A stretch of DNA of 33,227 nt from a virus (IMGVR_UViG_3300048930_000236:1-33227); one strand, 5' to 3'; counted from the stretch's first letter, positions 14,129 to 23,021 are shown. Notes: generated by a model not told the origin, from the letters alone. Program-made: numbers and translations.

Positions 14129-14138
14129 TCAGCAGGCT
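14115..14138 (+). promoter_or_regulatory. Late-type leaderless promoter before tape measure gene
   Basis: GTCAAG 14115-14120, 12-base spacer, CAGGCT 14133-14138, then TGAACT and ATG 14145. Two bases depart from consensus, but spacing is exact. Confidence 0.55.
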
Positions 14139-14144
14139 TGAACT

Positions 14145-16730
14145 ATGCCGAGTATCAACGAGATCCTGCTTCGTGTCCGAGGCGACACGGACGACGCCAG
14201 CAAGGATCTCGGCGAGCTTGCGGTCGAGCTGAATGCCTTCGACAAGCAAGAGGCCGAGGCCACGCTCGACCTTGAAGACGACAAGGTCAAACGGAAGCTG
14301 AAGCTGATCGAGCGAAGCCTCGCCGACTTCGCCCGCGAGACGGCTACGGCTGACACCGACGTTGACACCCGCGAAGCCCGCGGGAAGCTCCAGGTGCTCC
14401 AAGCGGCGCTCAACCGGATCGATGGCGAGAGCGTAGATGCGGACGTGAACGCCAACGTGGCCAAGGCGCTGCTTCAGCTCCAGATCCTTGACGCGAAGAT
14501 GGAGGACCTCGACGGCGAGAACGTCAACATCGACGTGAACGTACGGCGCGACGTGACGGGAAAGATCCTTGGGCTGTCGGGCGCGATGGGGAAGCTGGCT
14601 GGAGACAGTGCCGACGCCGGTTCTGCTCTCAGTGGCGCGTCGAAATCCGCGGACGGCTTCAGCGGGAGCGCCGGCGGCATGAACGGGCAGTTGATGATGA
14701 TCATTCGCCTGCTACCGATCCTTGTTCCGCTGATCGTCGCGCTTTCTGGCGCGATTGTGGCGTTGAGCGCGTCGTTGGTCAGCGCCCTCGGCGGCATCGT
14801 TGCTCTCGGCGTCGCGTTCGGCGCGACCCTGATTCCGGTCGTTGGCCTGGCGATCGGTGCGATATCCCGCTTCAAGGAAACGGCAGACACCGCCGGAACG
14901 GCCGCCAACACGCTCAAGGAGGCCGCTGGCGGCTTCGGTGACGCTTTCCTCAAGGTCACACAAAGCGGCGCTGACGCGCTGTTCAGGGGCCTCGGTGACG
15001 CGCTCAAGACGCTGACTCCGGTGGTCGAGGGTCTCGGACCGATGTTCACGAGTCTCGGCGAAGCCGGGGGAGACGCGGCGCGAATCCTTGCCGAGTCCTT
15101 CGCGTCGATGGAGATCGTGCGCCTGCTCAAGGAGGCAGGCGCGGCAGCCGCTGAACTCGCACCGATCTTCGCCGAAAGCTTCGGTTCGCTCGCAAAGATT
15201 CTCGCGAACATTGCGGTGGCGGCGCTGCCCTTCCTCGTCTCCGGGATGGAATCGGTTGCCGACGGTTTGGCCGCGGTCGCCGATTACACCTCTGACATCG
15301 GTGGCCTCAGGGGAATCATTGCTGGCATGGTCAACTCGCTCGGGGCGTGGCTGAGCCTGCTTGGCGGGATCGCCGACCTCATCGGGGGGATCGTGGTCGC
15401 ATTTGCTCCGTTGGGCGACGGGATGGTCCAGAGTCTCGCCGACGGCGCCCGATCGTTGGCCGACTGGCTGCGCTCGAGTGAGGGCCTTGAGAAGGTCCAG
15501 CAGTTCTTCGCCGATACAGCACCACTCGCCAGCGAAGTCGGCAAACTCATCTTGAACATCGGCTTGGCGCTGGCGCAGCTCGGTCAGTTCCTGGCCCCGG
15601 CACTCACTCCGATCGTGGCCGGTTTCAATCAGCTGTTCGAGGTACTGAATTCCGTTCTGAGTTCGCTAAATGACAAGGTCCCGGCGGGTGTTCGTGCGGT
15701 GATCGGAAGTCTCATCGGCCTGGTTTTCGGTTTCGGCAAGATCAGAGCCGGGGTAGGACTGCTAGCCGGTGCCATTCGGTTTCTGATCGGCGTTGCCGCA
15801 ACCATTGGCGGCGCCTTTGCTGGGGCGTTCTCAGCGGTGGGAGGGGCGGTCCGAGCCGTCGCAAAAACTGTCAGCAACATCACGAGTGCGATCGTCGAAA
15901 CCGCGCGAGCACGGTGGACCCGGCTGCGCGAGGCAACCCGCAACATCTGGCAGGGAATCCGCGACGCGGTCAGGAACAGCCTTCAGGCTGCTCGCGAGGT
16001 GGTCGGCAATGTGACGGGTGCGATTCGCGATCGTGCCCGTTCTGCTTGGCAGACGATCAGGGAGTTCACGCGAAAGCTCTGGCAAGGCGTTCGCGACGGT
16101 ATTCGCGATTCGATTCAGGCCGCGCGCGAGGTCGTTCGAAACGTTTCGGGTGCGATTCGCGACGTAGCCCGCACCGCATGGTCGACCATCCGAGGGTTCA
16201 CCCGCGACATATGGTCTGGAGTCCGCGAAGCGATCGGCAATGCGATGCAGGGTGCCCGCAGCGTGGTGTCGTCGGCCGGCGGCGCGATCCGCGAGCTGGC
16301 GCGCGGCACCTGGTCAGCGGTTAAAGAGTCGGCGGCGGCCGTGCTCGGTGGACTGAAGACTGTCGTCGGCAACGCCTTCAATGCCGTAAAGGGGGCGATC
16401 ACCGCTGCAAAGGGCGCTTTGGTCAGCGCTGCCAAGGGCGTCTGGGATGCCATCAAATCTGCGGTGTCCAGTCTGATCCCGATCAATTTCAAGGTCAACC
16501 TGCCGGACATTCCGAATCCGGCAGATCTGCTGAGCGCCGCGGTAAGTTCGAGCGGACCGTCGGTCAGGGATCTGGCCGGCGTCTCGGGGTCAATCACCGG
16601 TGGCGCGGTGGGCGGTGGCAATTCGACTTACAACGTGGCTGTCAACGCGCCAGCGGGCACGCAACCTGACGTCGAAACGACGCTTGCGTTGATCGACGCG
16701 AAGCTCCGAGTGCGAGGGGGATTCGCATGA
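14145..16730 (+). CDS. Tape measure protein, 861 aa
   Basis: The longest gene of the tail module, after the frameshifted chaperones. Residues 1-150 are acidic and coiled-coil-like with a repeated D-V-D/N-V motif; residues about 184-245 contain three hydrophobic segments (MMIIRLLPILVPLIVALSGA onward), as expected of tape measures that insert in the host membrane. Residues about 590-730 hold three 44-residue tandem repeats (see repeat entry). The chain sets tail length and passes out during DNA ejection; at about 0.15 nm per helical residue it predicts a tail of roughly 130 nm. No peptidase or lysozyme domain is recognisable. ATGA overlap with the next gene. Confidence 0.9.
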   Translation: MPSINEILLRVRGDTDDASKDLGELAVELNAFDKQEAEATLDLEDDKVKRKLKLIERSLADFARETATADTDVDTREARGKLQVLQAALNRIDGESVDADVNANVAKALLQLQILDAKMEDLDGENVNIDVNVRRDVTGKILGLSGAMGKLAGDSADAGSALSGASKSADGFSGSAGGMNGQLMMIIRLLPILVPLIVALSGAIVALSASLVSALGGIVALGVAFGATLIPVVGLAIGAISRFKETADTAGTAANTLKEAAGGFGDAFLKVTQSGADALFRGLGDALKTLTPVVEGLGPMFTSLGEAGGDAARILAESFASMEIVRLLKEAGAAAAELAPIFAESFGSLAKILANIAVAALPFLVSGMESVADGLAAVADYTSDIGGLRGIIAGMVNSLGAWLSLLGGIADLIGGIVVAFAPLGDGMVQSLADGARSLADWLRSSEGLEKVQQFFADTAPLASEVGKLILNIGLALAQLGQFLAPALTPIVAGFNQLFEVLNSVLSSLNDKVPAGVRAVIGSLIGLVFGFGKIRAGVGLLAGAIRFLIGVAATIGGAFAGAFSAVGGAVRAVAKTVSNITSAIVETARARWTRLREATRNIWQGIRDAVRNSLQAAREVVGNVTGAIRDRARSAWQTIREFTRKLWQGVRDGIRDSIQAAREVVRNVSGAIRDVARTAWSTIRGFTRDIWSGVREAIGNAMQGARSVVSSAGGAIRELARGTWSAVKESAAAVLGGLKTVVGNAFNAVKGAITAAKGALVSAAKGVWDAIKSAVSSLIPINFKVNLPDIPNPADLLSAAVSSSGPSVRDLAGVSGSITGGAVGGGNSTYNVAVNAPAGTQPDVETTLALIDAKLRVRGGFA
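15939..16334 (+). repeat. Three tandem 132-bp repeats in tape measure gene
   Basis: Units begin at 15939, 16071 and 16203, each encoding 44 residues of the form R-x-[IL]-W-x-G-[IV]-R...AAREVV...GAIRD-x-AR-x-W-x-x-I-R. Units 1 and 2 are most alike; unit 3 is diverged. A half unit (ETARARWTRLREAT) precedes unit 1. Confidence 0.75.
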
Positions 16731-17293
16731 TCGGCGGGATCGAAGCGCTCCACTTCTGGACGCCACCCGGTGCGCTCACCCCGGCGATCACTCTCGGCGC
16801 GGTGAAGGCACCGACCACGGGGGTCCTGATCTGGCCGCGCTACAAGCTGACCCGCGTTTCCGGCCTTCACAGCCTCGGCGATCCTCAGGACAACCGCGAT
16901 CTGCTGGTCGGTCGCATTGGCGAGATCTCCCGGCTCTCGAAGCGCCGAGGCAAGACGGTCGTCTACGAGGGAACCATCACGGCTCGGAACCTCCTGGAGC
17001 TTCGCACCGCTGAGCAAGATCTGCGGGCCGCGTTCTTCGACCTTGACTTTGAGGGCCGGATGGATGTGGCGTGGCACGAAGACAACGCCGAGTTCGCGGC
17101 GATCGCCCCGAAGTTCTACGAGGCCCGGCCGCTCGCCTGCGAGGTCATCGACGAGCAGGGCAGTGCGCACTTCAACCGACCGTTCGTTCTCAGCCTGCGC
17201 ATGAGCGATCCGCGCTACTTCGACGAGGAATCCGAATCCGACGTGGCCACGGTCACCAACACGAACACCATCTACGAAATCGAGGACGCATGA
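16727..17293 (+). CDS. Distal tail protein (Dit-like), 188 aa
   Basis: ATG 16727 overlaps the tape measure stop. The protein has the outline of distal tail proteins that cap the tube and hold the baseplate: a beta-rich start (GIEALHFWTPPGALTPAITL), a belt segment KTVVYEGTITARNLLELRTA (typical of Dit: a strand followed by a helix that measures the ring), and a later VIDEQGSAHFNRPFVLSLRM-SDPRYF. The SDPR motif near the C-terminus is common in siphoviral tail proteins at this position. ATGA overlap with the next gene suggests coupled translation. Confidence 0.75.
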   Translation: MIGGIEALHFWTPPGALTPAITLGAVKAPTTGVLIWPRYKLTRVSGLHSLGDPQDNRDLLVGRIGEISRLSKRRGKTVVYEGTITARNLLELRTAEQDLRAAFFDLDFEGRMDVAWHEDNAEFAAIAPKFYEARPLACEVIDEQGSAHFNRPFVLSLRMSDPRYFDEESESDVATVTNTNTIYEIEDA

Positions 17294-18288
17294 GCTTGAC
17301 GATCCCTACAAACTCGCGAGGACCGATTCTCAGGCTCACGCTGCCTCCTTCGACCCCCGCGCTCGACATCGTGGTCAGAAACGTCACGACGGGTAAGCAG
17401 CTGCGCCTGAAGCTGCCCGCCGCCTACGATGGCGACGATCTCAAGCTCGACTTCTTCCGCCGCACGATCAAGGACCAGGACGGCAACGATCGCTCAGGCC
17501 TGTTGTCGAGTGGTGACAACGAGCTCTGGATTCCGGAGCCGATCATTGCCGGTCCGAACGACTTGGAGGTCGAGGTTCAGGGAAGCACCGTCGTGGCCTC
17601 CGACAATTTCGACCAGACCGCAGGGAACTTGAATGGTAAAGCGCTGCCTGTCGGCGGTGTGTGGCAGGAGTCGGGCGACGCGCCGAACTTTGGGATCGAT
17701 GTCACTAACCATCGCGTCTTGCGCACCATCGCAACGGAACTGCAGATGCCGCGGTTTGCGCTCGCGTCGGTTCCTAGCCTTGCAGACGTTCGGGTGGAAG
17801 GGACGCTCCATCCCTCATTCACCGAGACTTTCGATCAGCTCACCGCGTCTCTCGTCGCCAGACATTCAGATTCGACCCACTACCTGCTGCTTTCGCGGAG
17901 CTACTCGGTTGAAGAAAGCGGACCCAAGACCAGGGTGGTCCTCACGCTGAAGAACGGTGCGTCGGCTACGAACTTGTTCGGTCCGGCGGATCTGATTCTT
18001 CCGGCCACTTACCCGTGGGACTTCGCCGTCGAAGCCCGAGCTTCGGGCGACTGGAGGATCTTCATCAAGGATCCCGCAGCGGCGGAATGGGGAGGCGCCC
18101 TCGCCCAAGGAAACAACGCGGCGCTGGCCACGGCCGGCGCCGTCGCCACCGGAAAGGTCGGGATCTTCTCGGACGGCTACAGCCCTGTGAGTGCTCAAGT
18201 CGCCTTCGACAAGTTTCGAGCGAGGAACCTGGCCCCGCAGGCTTACGCCGCCACGGCGAAGTTCTACTGGGAGAAGGGCTACAGCTGA
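17290..18288 (+). CDS. Minor tail protein with lectin-like domain, 332 aa
   Basis: ATG 17290 overlaps the Dit stop. Residues 1-95 look like the C-terminal stem of siphoviral tail proteins (RPILRLTLP-like start, RTIKDQDGNDRSG, SGDNELWIPEPIIAGPNDLE). Residues about 100-320 form a concanavalin/LamG-like beta-sandwich: DNFDQTAGNLNGK, SLADVRVEGTLHP, LLLSRSYSVEE, GDWRIFIKD, GKVGIFSDGYS, AQVAFDKFRARNL. This domain probably binds a cell-surface carbohydrate. It may be a split-off extension of Dit, giving the baseplate an adsorption module. Specific ligand unknown. Confidence 0.7.
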   Translation: MSLTIPTNSRGPILRLTLPPSTPALDIVVRNVTTGKQLRLKLPAAYDGDDLKLDFFRRTIKDQDGNDRSGLLSSGDNELWIPEPIIAGPNDLEVEVQGSTVVASDNFDQTAGNLNGKALPVGGVWQESGDAPNFGIDVTNHRVLRTIATELQMPRFALASVPSLADVRVEGTLHPSFTETFDQLTASLVARHSDSTHYLLLSRSYSVEESGPKTRVVLTLKNGASATNLFGPADLILPATYPWDFAVEARASGDWRIFIKDPAAAEWGGALAQGNNAALATAGAVATGKVGIFSDGYSPVSAQVAFDKFRARNLAPQAYAATAKFYWEKGYS

Positions 18289-19517
18289 TGCGCCTCGACT
18301 GGGAACTCTGCGGCCTTAATCAGAACGTCCTGACGCGGATTGACAACCGGCGAGCCGGAGCGAAGGTCGAGATCGGTCTGAACTCCTACCGTCGGGCGAG
18401 CTGCCCGATCAGCCTGGAGGATCCCGCGCGCGAGCTGGCCGAGTCGATGAGCACGGTTCTGCGGGCCACGCTGCGCGGTCCCGACGGCTTCAGTCGCGTG
18501 TTGGCGATCGCCCGAGTCACGATCCCCGAGCAAAGTGGGTCTTCTGAGACCGAAGGCGAGATCATCTACGCGACTGACTCACTGGCAGAGTGCGATGCGT
18601 CGCTGGTTGGCCACTCGATTCCACCTGCCTACACCTACGTGCCGGGATCCACCTCGGTCTACCTGCCGAGATGGTTTTACGACGTCGAACAGTCTCAGAT
18701 CATGTGGACTGCGATCGACGAAGCCGACGTGTCTACGGTCGTCAAGGGAACGGCGCAAGGGGCTGTCAACCGCGATCGAACCTATCCGGTGGGTAAGCCG
18801 GTGGGGGAGGTCCTGCTACAGATGTCAGAAGCAATCGACGGTCCCGACTTCGAATTCGAGCCGATAGTTCGAGACGATGGTGTTTTGAGCCGGTTCAACA
18901 CCTTCCACCCCAGGCAGGGGTTCGATCGATCCGCCGAGATCGTCTTCGCGTACGGCAAACCGCCCTTCACCGCGACCGAATTCAACTATGCGCCCGGCGG
19001 GCTTGTCAACAGGGCGATGGTGGCGGGAGCGCCCATCCAAGACGCATTCGCGGGCGACTCGCTGCTCATGCATCCGGGCTACGTGGCAGAGCACGCGGCG
19101 TCGATTGCGGAGTTCGGCGTCTTCGAAGAGTTCGTTTCGCTCGAGGACGTGAACGAAACGGCGACTCTGGAGGCCCACGCGAAGGGCATTGTTGCTGCCG
19201 GGGCTTACCCGACGCCCTTTTTCACGTTCGCTACGGCCTACGAACAAGTTGACGAGGAGGTGGGCGCAGGGGTTCCTCCGGCTTTTGGCCGCGACTACTG
19301 GATCGGCGACACGATCGGCCTGACCGTGAGGACGCCGGACTGGTCCGACGGTGACGACGACCTTGAGCTGACCGGCCGCATCACTGACGCTGAGGTGACC
19401 GAACTGGACTCGGGCCAGCTCGCCGTGCGTCTGACCTGTTCGCCCGAGATCTCCGATGCCGATGTCACCGGCGAGGTAGTCACCGTTCTGCAACCCGGAC
19501 TGGAGGAGATCTCATGA
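18288..19517 (+). CDS. Tail hub / tail-associated protein, 409 aa
   Basis: ATG 18288 shares a base with the upstream stop. The N-terminal half is a beta-rich structural domain (RLDWELCGLNQNVLTRIDNR, PISLEDPARELAESM) resembling gp27-like hub proteins; the centre (VGEVLLQMSEAIDGPDFEFE) and the YWIGDTIGLTVRTP strand near the end also fit hub proteins. It would close the tube at the baseplate and contact the tape measure. No lytic motif is visible, so cell-wall cleavage must come from elsewhere. It ends in an ATGA overlap with the fibre gene. Confidence 0.75.
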   Translation: MRLDWELCGLNQNVLTRIDNRRAGAKVEIGLNSYRRASCPISLEDPARELAESMSTVLRATLRGPDGFSRVLAIARVTIPEQSGSSETEGEIIYATDSLAECDASLVGHSIPPAYTYVPGSTSVYLPRWFYDVEQSQIMWTAIDEADVSTVVKGTAQGAVNRDRTYPVGKPVGEVLLQMSEAIDGPDFEFEPIVRDDGVLSRFNTFHPRQGFDRSAEIVFAYGKPPFTATEFNYAPGGLVNRAMVAGAPIQDAFAGDSLLMHPGYVAEHAASIAEFGVFEEFVSLEDVNETATLEAHAKGIVAAGAYPTPFFTFATAYEQVDEEVGAGVPPAFGRDYWIGDTIGLTVRTPDWSDGDDDLELTGRITDAEVTELDSGQLAVRLTCSPEISDADVTGEVVTVLQPGLEEIS

Positions 19518-21376
19518 AGGTTCCGCGCAAACGCGACCTGATCGCCGAACTCACGAAGCCTCGGAGTCCGAAGGTTCTTTTCGTTCCCAGCTCGGCGACC
19601 TCATCCGGACCGACGGGACCAGCCGGGGGAGATCTCGGCGGCAGCTACCCCGACCCGACCGTGCCCGGACTGGCGACGAAACAGCCACTCAACTCGGGTC
19701 TCACAGCCATAGCCGCGCTTTCCACCGATCCATACGGGCGCGGCCTGCTGGCCCTCAACAGCATCGCCGCGGCACTCACCTATCTCGGGGCAGTCGGCAC
19801 CGGCGACTCCCGGCTCACAGATTCTCGTAATCCGACCGGCGTAGCGTCGGGCGATCTGACTGGCAGCTACCCGAACCCGACGGTCGGCAACGGCAAGATC
19901 ACCGATCCGAAGGTAGCGGCAGCTAACAAGGACGGCACCGCAGCAACCCCGTCGATGCGAACGCTCGGCACCGGGGCATTACAGGCAGCAGCAGGCAACG
20001 ATTCCCGCCTATCAGATGCCCGGACCCCGACCGCCCACACCCACGTGATCGCAGACGTAATCAACCTGGTCGCCGCACTCGCAGCAAAGGCCGACCTGAT
20101 CTCCCCGGCCCTCACCGGCAACCCGACCGCACCAACGCAGAGTCCGGGCAACAATTCGACCCGCCTTGCTACCACCGCCTACGCCGACGCTATCGCCGCG
20201 CTGAAAGCGAACCTGGCATCACCGACCTTCACAGGCGATCCGAAGGCGCCGACCCCGACCGCTGGCGACAATGACACCTCCATAGCCACCACCGCATTCG
20301 TGACCGGCGGTATCAGCACCGCATCAACGGGCGACCGGGCCAGAGCCAACCACACCGGGACGCAGCTCGCCGCGACGGTTAGCGACTTTGACACGGCTGT
20401 GCGGGCAAACCGGCTCGACCAGCTCGCGGCACCGACCGCTGACGTATTGCTGAACTCCAAGAAGATCACCAGCCTGGCCGATGGGTCAGCATCAAACGAT
20501 GCTGTCAATGTTTCGCAGCTTGAGGCAGCGGCAGACGCGGCAGCTTTGGGCTACAAGTTCAAGGGGCCGGTGAAGTGGATATTCAGCAACACGGCCGGGG
20601 GATGGCCAGCTATTTCGAGCTACACCGCGACGACTATCACGGGCGATTCGTCGTATGCCTTCCCCGGCTGGTCGCTCAATGACCGGGTGCTGGTAGCGAA
20701 TCAGGGAATCCGAAACGGCATCTACAAGGTGACAACCGTGGGCGTTTTGTTCTCGACTCCGTGGGTCCTGACGCGGACGGACGATGCGCTCAACGGCGGC
20801 CTGTCAAACGGCACCTACGTAACTGGGCTGATTACTGACGTTTTTGATCTGAGCCCGGCCAATGCCTACTTCCTCGCCACCGCCGACCCGATCACAGTCG
20901 GCACGACCTCGCAGGACTGGCAGCCTGTCCCGAGTAGCAATTCAAGGGCGGCAGGCGTATTCCGAGCCTACGCATCGTCTCACGGCTCAATAGCCACCGG
21001 CACCGACACTCGATTCGCCGCCAACGCGGAAGACTTCGACTCGGACGGTTGGCTCGATACCACCAGCGGCAACAAGGCTCGCTACACCCCGCAGAGGGCC
21101 GGGTACTACCGATTCAGCGGCGGAATCAATTTCTCGACCACGTTGGCAGCGGCCCGGTTCGGATTGATGTACCTCGCCAAGAACGGTTCGCGGGCATCCC
21201 TGATCGGGCAGACCCCGCCTGCCGTCGCAGGGACCATGACCGGATCGGACGTTCTCTACATGAACGGCACCACCGACTACGCGGAGCTGTTGATCCGGCA
21301 CAACCACACCGCAGCGGCAAGCCTGGTCACGGGATCGACCGGGTGCTACTTCTCTGGCGAGTTCATCGGTTCCTAG
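19514..21376 (+). CDS. Tail fibre protein with C1q-like head, 620 aa
   Basis: The N-terminus is basic and short. A small collagen-like GPTGPAG leads into repeats of the form GDL-x-GSYP-[DN]-PTV (two copies) and SPxxTGxPxAPT...TTA (two copies), typical of trimeric fibre shafts. The C-terminal 140 residues (RYTPQRAGYYRFSGGINFST, ARFGLMYLAKNGSRASLI, AELLIRHNHTAAASLVT) have a C1q/TNF-like jelly-roll signature, the likely receptor-binding head. Several shaft codons end in A/T more often than in neighbouring genes, perhaps reflecting exchange. No separate fibre chaperone gene follows. Confidence 0.8.
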   Translation: MKVPRKRDLIAELTKPRSPKVLFVPSSATSSGPTGPAGGDLGGSYPDPTVPGLATKQPLNSGLTAIAALSTDPYGRGLLALNSIAAALTYLGAVGTGDSRLTDSRNPTGVASGDLTGSYPNPTVGNGKITDPKVAAANKDGTAATPSMRTLGTGALQAAAGNDSRLSDARTPTAHTHVIADVINLVAALAAKADLISPALTGNPTAPTQSPGNNSTRLATTAYADAIAALKANLASPTFTGDPKAPTPTAGDNDTSIATTAFVTGGISTASTGDRARANHTGTQLAATVSDFDTAVRANRLDQLAAPTADVLLNSKKITSLADGSASNDAVNVSQLEAAADAAALGYKFKGPVKWIFSNTAGGWPAISSYTATTITGDSSYAFPGWSLNDRVLVANQGIRNGIYKVTTVGVLFSTPWVLTRTDDALNGGLSNGTYVTGLITDVFDLSPANAYFLATADPITVGTTSQDWQPVPSSNSRAAGVFRAYASSHGSIATGTDTRFAANAEDFDSDGWLDTTSGNKARYTPQRAGYYRFSGGINFSTTLAAARFGLMYLAKNGSRASLIGQTPPAVAGTMTGSDVLYMNGTTDYAELLIRHNHTAAASLVTGSTGCYFSGEFIGS

Positions 21377-21387
21377 CGGGACCGGTG

Positions 21388-21729
21388 TCAGGCCAGCGCC
21401 ATTAGTGAATCGAGACGCTTCTCGGACCGCGCTGACGCTCGCTCGAACTCGCTGACGGAAACGTCTCGGTCTTCGTAAGCCGCCTGAAACCACGGCTTCA
21501 CCTCGCGAATCAGCGAGCGTTCGATCTCCATCGTGGCCCGAAGGCTCGGTCCGCAGGTGCGGGGAGGGGAGAACGAGCGCATCGCGTTGAGCCACGCCTG
21601 CTCCCACGGCATCCCGGCCTTCTTGGCTTCCATCAGCACCAGGCAGACTTTGTGCGACGGGTCGGCGTCGTTGTCGAGAACCGCGGCGTCGAGGCCAACC
21701 AGAATGGCGTCAAATCCTGATCTCTCCAT
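21388..21729 (-). CDS. Reverse-strand small protein between fibre and endolysin, 113 aa
   Basis: A single gene facing the tail fibre gene, with ATG at 21729. The product is helical, with EAKKAGMPWEQAWLNAMRSF and WFQAAYEDRDV, a W...W...AAYE pattern I recall in small actinobacterial proteins of unknown role. No membrane segment, no zinc site. No ribosome site is obvious upstream. The region ahead of it is the endolysin promoter, whose GTCAAC reads as GTTGAC on this strand. Its isolation suggests an independently expressed cargo (moron) gene. Confidence 0.65.
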   Translation of the reverse strand: MERSGFDAILVGLDAAVLDNDADPSHKVCLVLMEAKKAGMPWEQAWLNAMRSFSPPRTCGPSLRATMEIERSLIREVKPWFQAAYEDRDVSVSEFERASARSEKRLDSLMALA

Positions 21730-21747
21730 CGGCTACATGGTCGCAGG

Positions 21748-21771
21748 GTCAACGGACGAAAACGGAACCAT
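21748..21771 (+). promoter_or_regulatory. Late-type leaderless promoter before endolysin
   Basis: GTCAAC 21748-21753, 12-base spacer, AACCAT 21766-21771 (first base departs from TANNNT), 6 bases to ATG 21778. Confidence 0.6.
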
Positions 21772-21777
21772 GGATGT

Positions 21778-22632
21778 ATGGCCGCTCCCAAAAAGTCTAC
21801 GCCCAGCCGACAGGTTCATCGGGGCCTCTCTCTTACCAGCCCCCTGACCGAAGGTGCCGACGTCAAGGCGCTTCAAGGTCAGATCAACGAGCAGTTCGAC
21901 CATTTCGCGGTCGACCGGCACATCGCCCAGGACGGCGAGTTTGGTCCCGCCACTCTGAGCGCCTGCCGACAGGTCGCCATCATGCTCGGCGTCGGAGGCA
22001 AGGCCTACCGGAAACTGAAGGCCGGACATGTGTCAATGGCAACCCAGAAGCTGATCCGGGGCCGGAAGAAGACACTTCGCGAACGGGCCGCCATGGCACG
22101 TCGCAGGGGTTACCGCCAGAAGCTTCGCCGGCGCTTTCATCGCTCCGGCGGCGTCCTGGCTCTGACATGGGCCAAGCAGCAGATCGGGATCACCGAGAGT
22201 CCTGCCGATTCGAACTGGGGTCCGCAGATCGGCGAGTGGATCAAGTACACCGGCTACACGTGGGCAACGGTCCACAATTCTGTGTTCTGGTGCGGCTGTT
22301 TCGTCTGCTACGCCGTGGTCAAGATTGCTGGAGCCAAAATCCCGACCCGAATCAGGCTTGGCTTCGACGGCTACATCGTGTCCGACGCGAACGCTCGCAC
22401 CAACGGGCTGACTGTCGTTGGATTCTCCGAAGCTCGAGCTGGCGACATCGTCACCTACACGTACCCGCACATCGAGCTGGTCGACCACGTCAGCGGCGAC
22501 AGCATCGTGACCGTTGGCGGAAACACAAGTGCGCAGAACTCTGGCGGCAGCGATTCGAATGGCGGCGGCGTCTTCCCCCGGACCCGGTCTCGCTCCGAGG
22601 TCGCCTGCATCGCCCGTCCTGAATACAACTGA
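21778..22632 (+). CDS. Endolysin: peptidoglycan-binding domain plus CHAP-like amidase/peptidase
   Basis: A 284-residue cell-wall hydrolase. Residues about 20-75 resemble a peptidoglycan-binding module (LTEGADVKALQGQINEQF, DGEFGPATLSACRQVA). After a very basic linker (RRRGYRQKLRRRFHR) comes a CHAP-type domain: ALTWAKQQIGITESPADSN, catalytic Cys in FWCGCFVCYAV, AGDIVTYTYPHIELVDHV with the probable catalytic His, and VTVGGNTS with the Asn. It degrades host peptidoglycan at lysis. No signal peptide is present, so access requires a holin, and small membrane proteins follow immediately. Confidence 0.88.
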   Translation: MAAPKKSTPSRQVHRGLSLTSPLTEGADVKALQGQINEQFDHFAVDRHIAQDGEFGPATLSACRQVAIMLGVGGKAYRKLKAGHVSMATQKLIRGRKKTLRERAAMARRRGYRQKLRRRFHRSGGVLALTWAKQQIGITESPADSNWGPQIGEWIKYTGYTWATVHNSVFWCGCFVCYAVVKIAGAKIPTRIRLGFDGYIVSDANARTNGLTVVGFSEARAGDIVTYTYPHIELVDHVSGDSIVTVGGNTSAQNSGGSDSNGGGVFPRTRSRSEVACIARPEYN

Positions 22633-22640
22633 GGAGAGCC

Positions 22641-23021
22641 ATGAACACACTCGTCAAGCAAAACACCACCGGCACACTCGCGATACTCGCCTTCGGCGCC
22701 GTCGCTCTGCTCAACCTCGTCGGAGTCGAGCTTCCGCTCGCGATCGTCACTGGGATCCTCGTCCTAGTGATTGCGGTCACCTCACTGCTCTACCCGCGGT
22801 GGGAGCAAGGCCGCTCGCTGCTGGCCGAACACCCGGCTGGCGTCGTTGGTGCCGCGGTGACGGTTCTAGTCTGGGGCGCCTCGCTTTTCGGAGCGAACAT
22901 CGACGCTACCGGGGCTGCCGCACTCATCGCCGGTTTCACCGCAGCGGTAAGTCTTTTCACGCCCCGCTCACAAGCACCTAACCCGGCGGCGGATCTGAAT
23001 CGTCCCGGTGTCGGCGAATAA
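22641..23021 (+). CDS. Probable holin, three to four membrane segments, 126 aa
   Basis: ATG 22641 has an AGGAGAG ribosome site 8 bases after the endolysin stop. Hydrophobic stretches at about 10-28 (GTLAILAFGAVALLNLVGVE), 33-50, 65-85 (VVGAAVTVLVWGASLF) and 92-105 alternate with short loops, and the tail is polar. Size, membrane topology and position after the endolysin make it the main holin candidate. Holins form the membrane lesion that releases endolysin. No family motif is visible. Confidence 0.7.
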   Translation: MNTLVKQNTTGTLAILAFGAVALLNLVGVELPLAIVTGILVLVIAVTSLLYPRWEQGRSLLAEHPAGVVGAAVTVLVWGASLFGANIDATGAAALIAGFTAAVSLFTPRSQAPNPAADLNRPGVGE

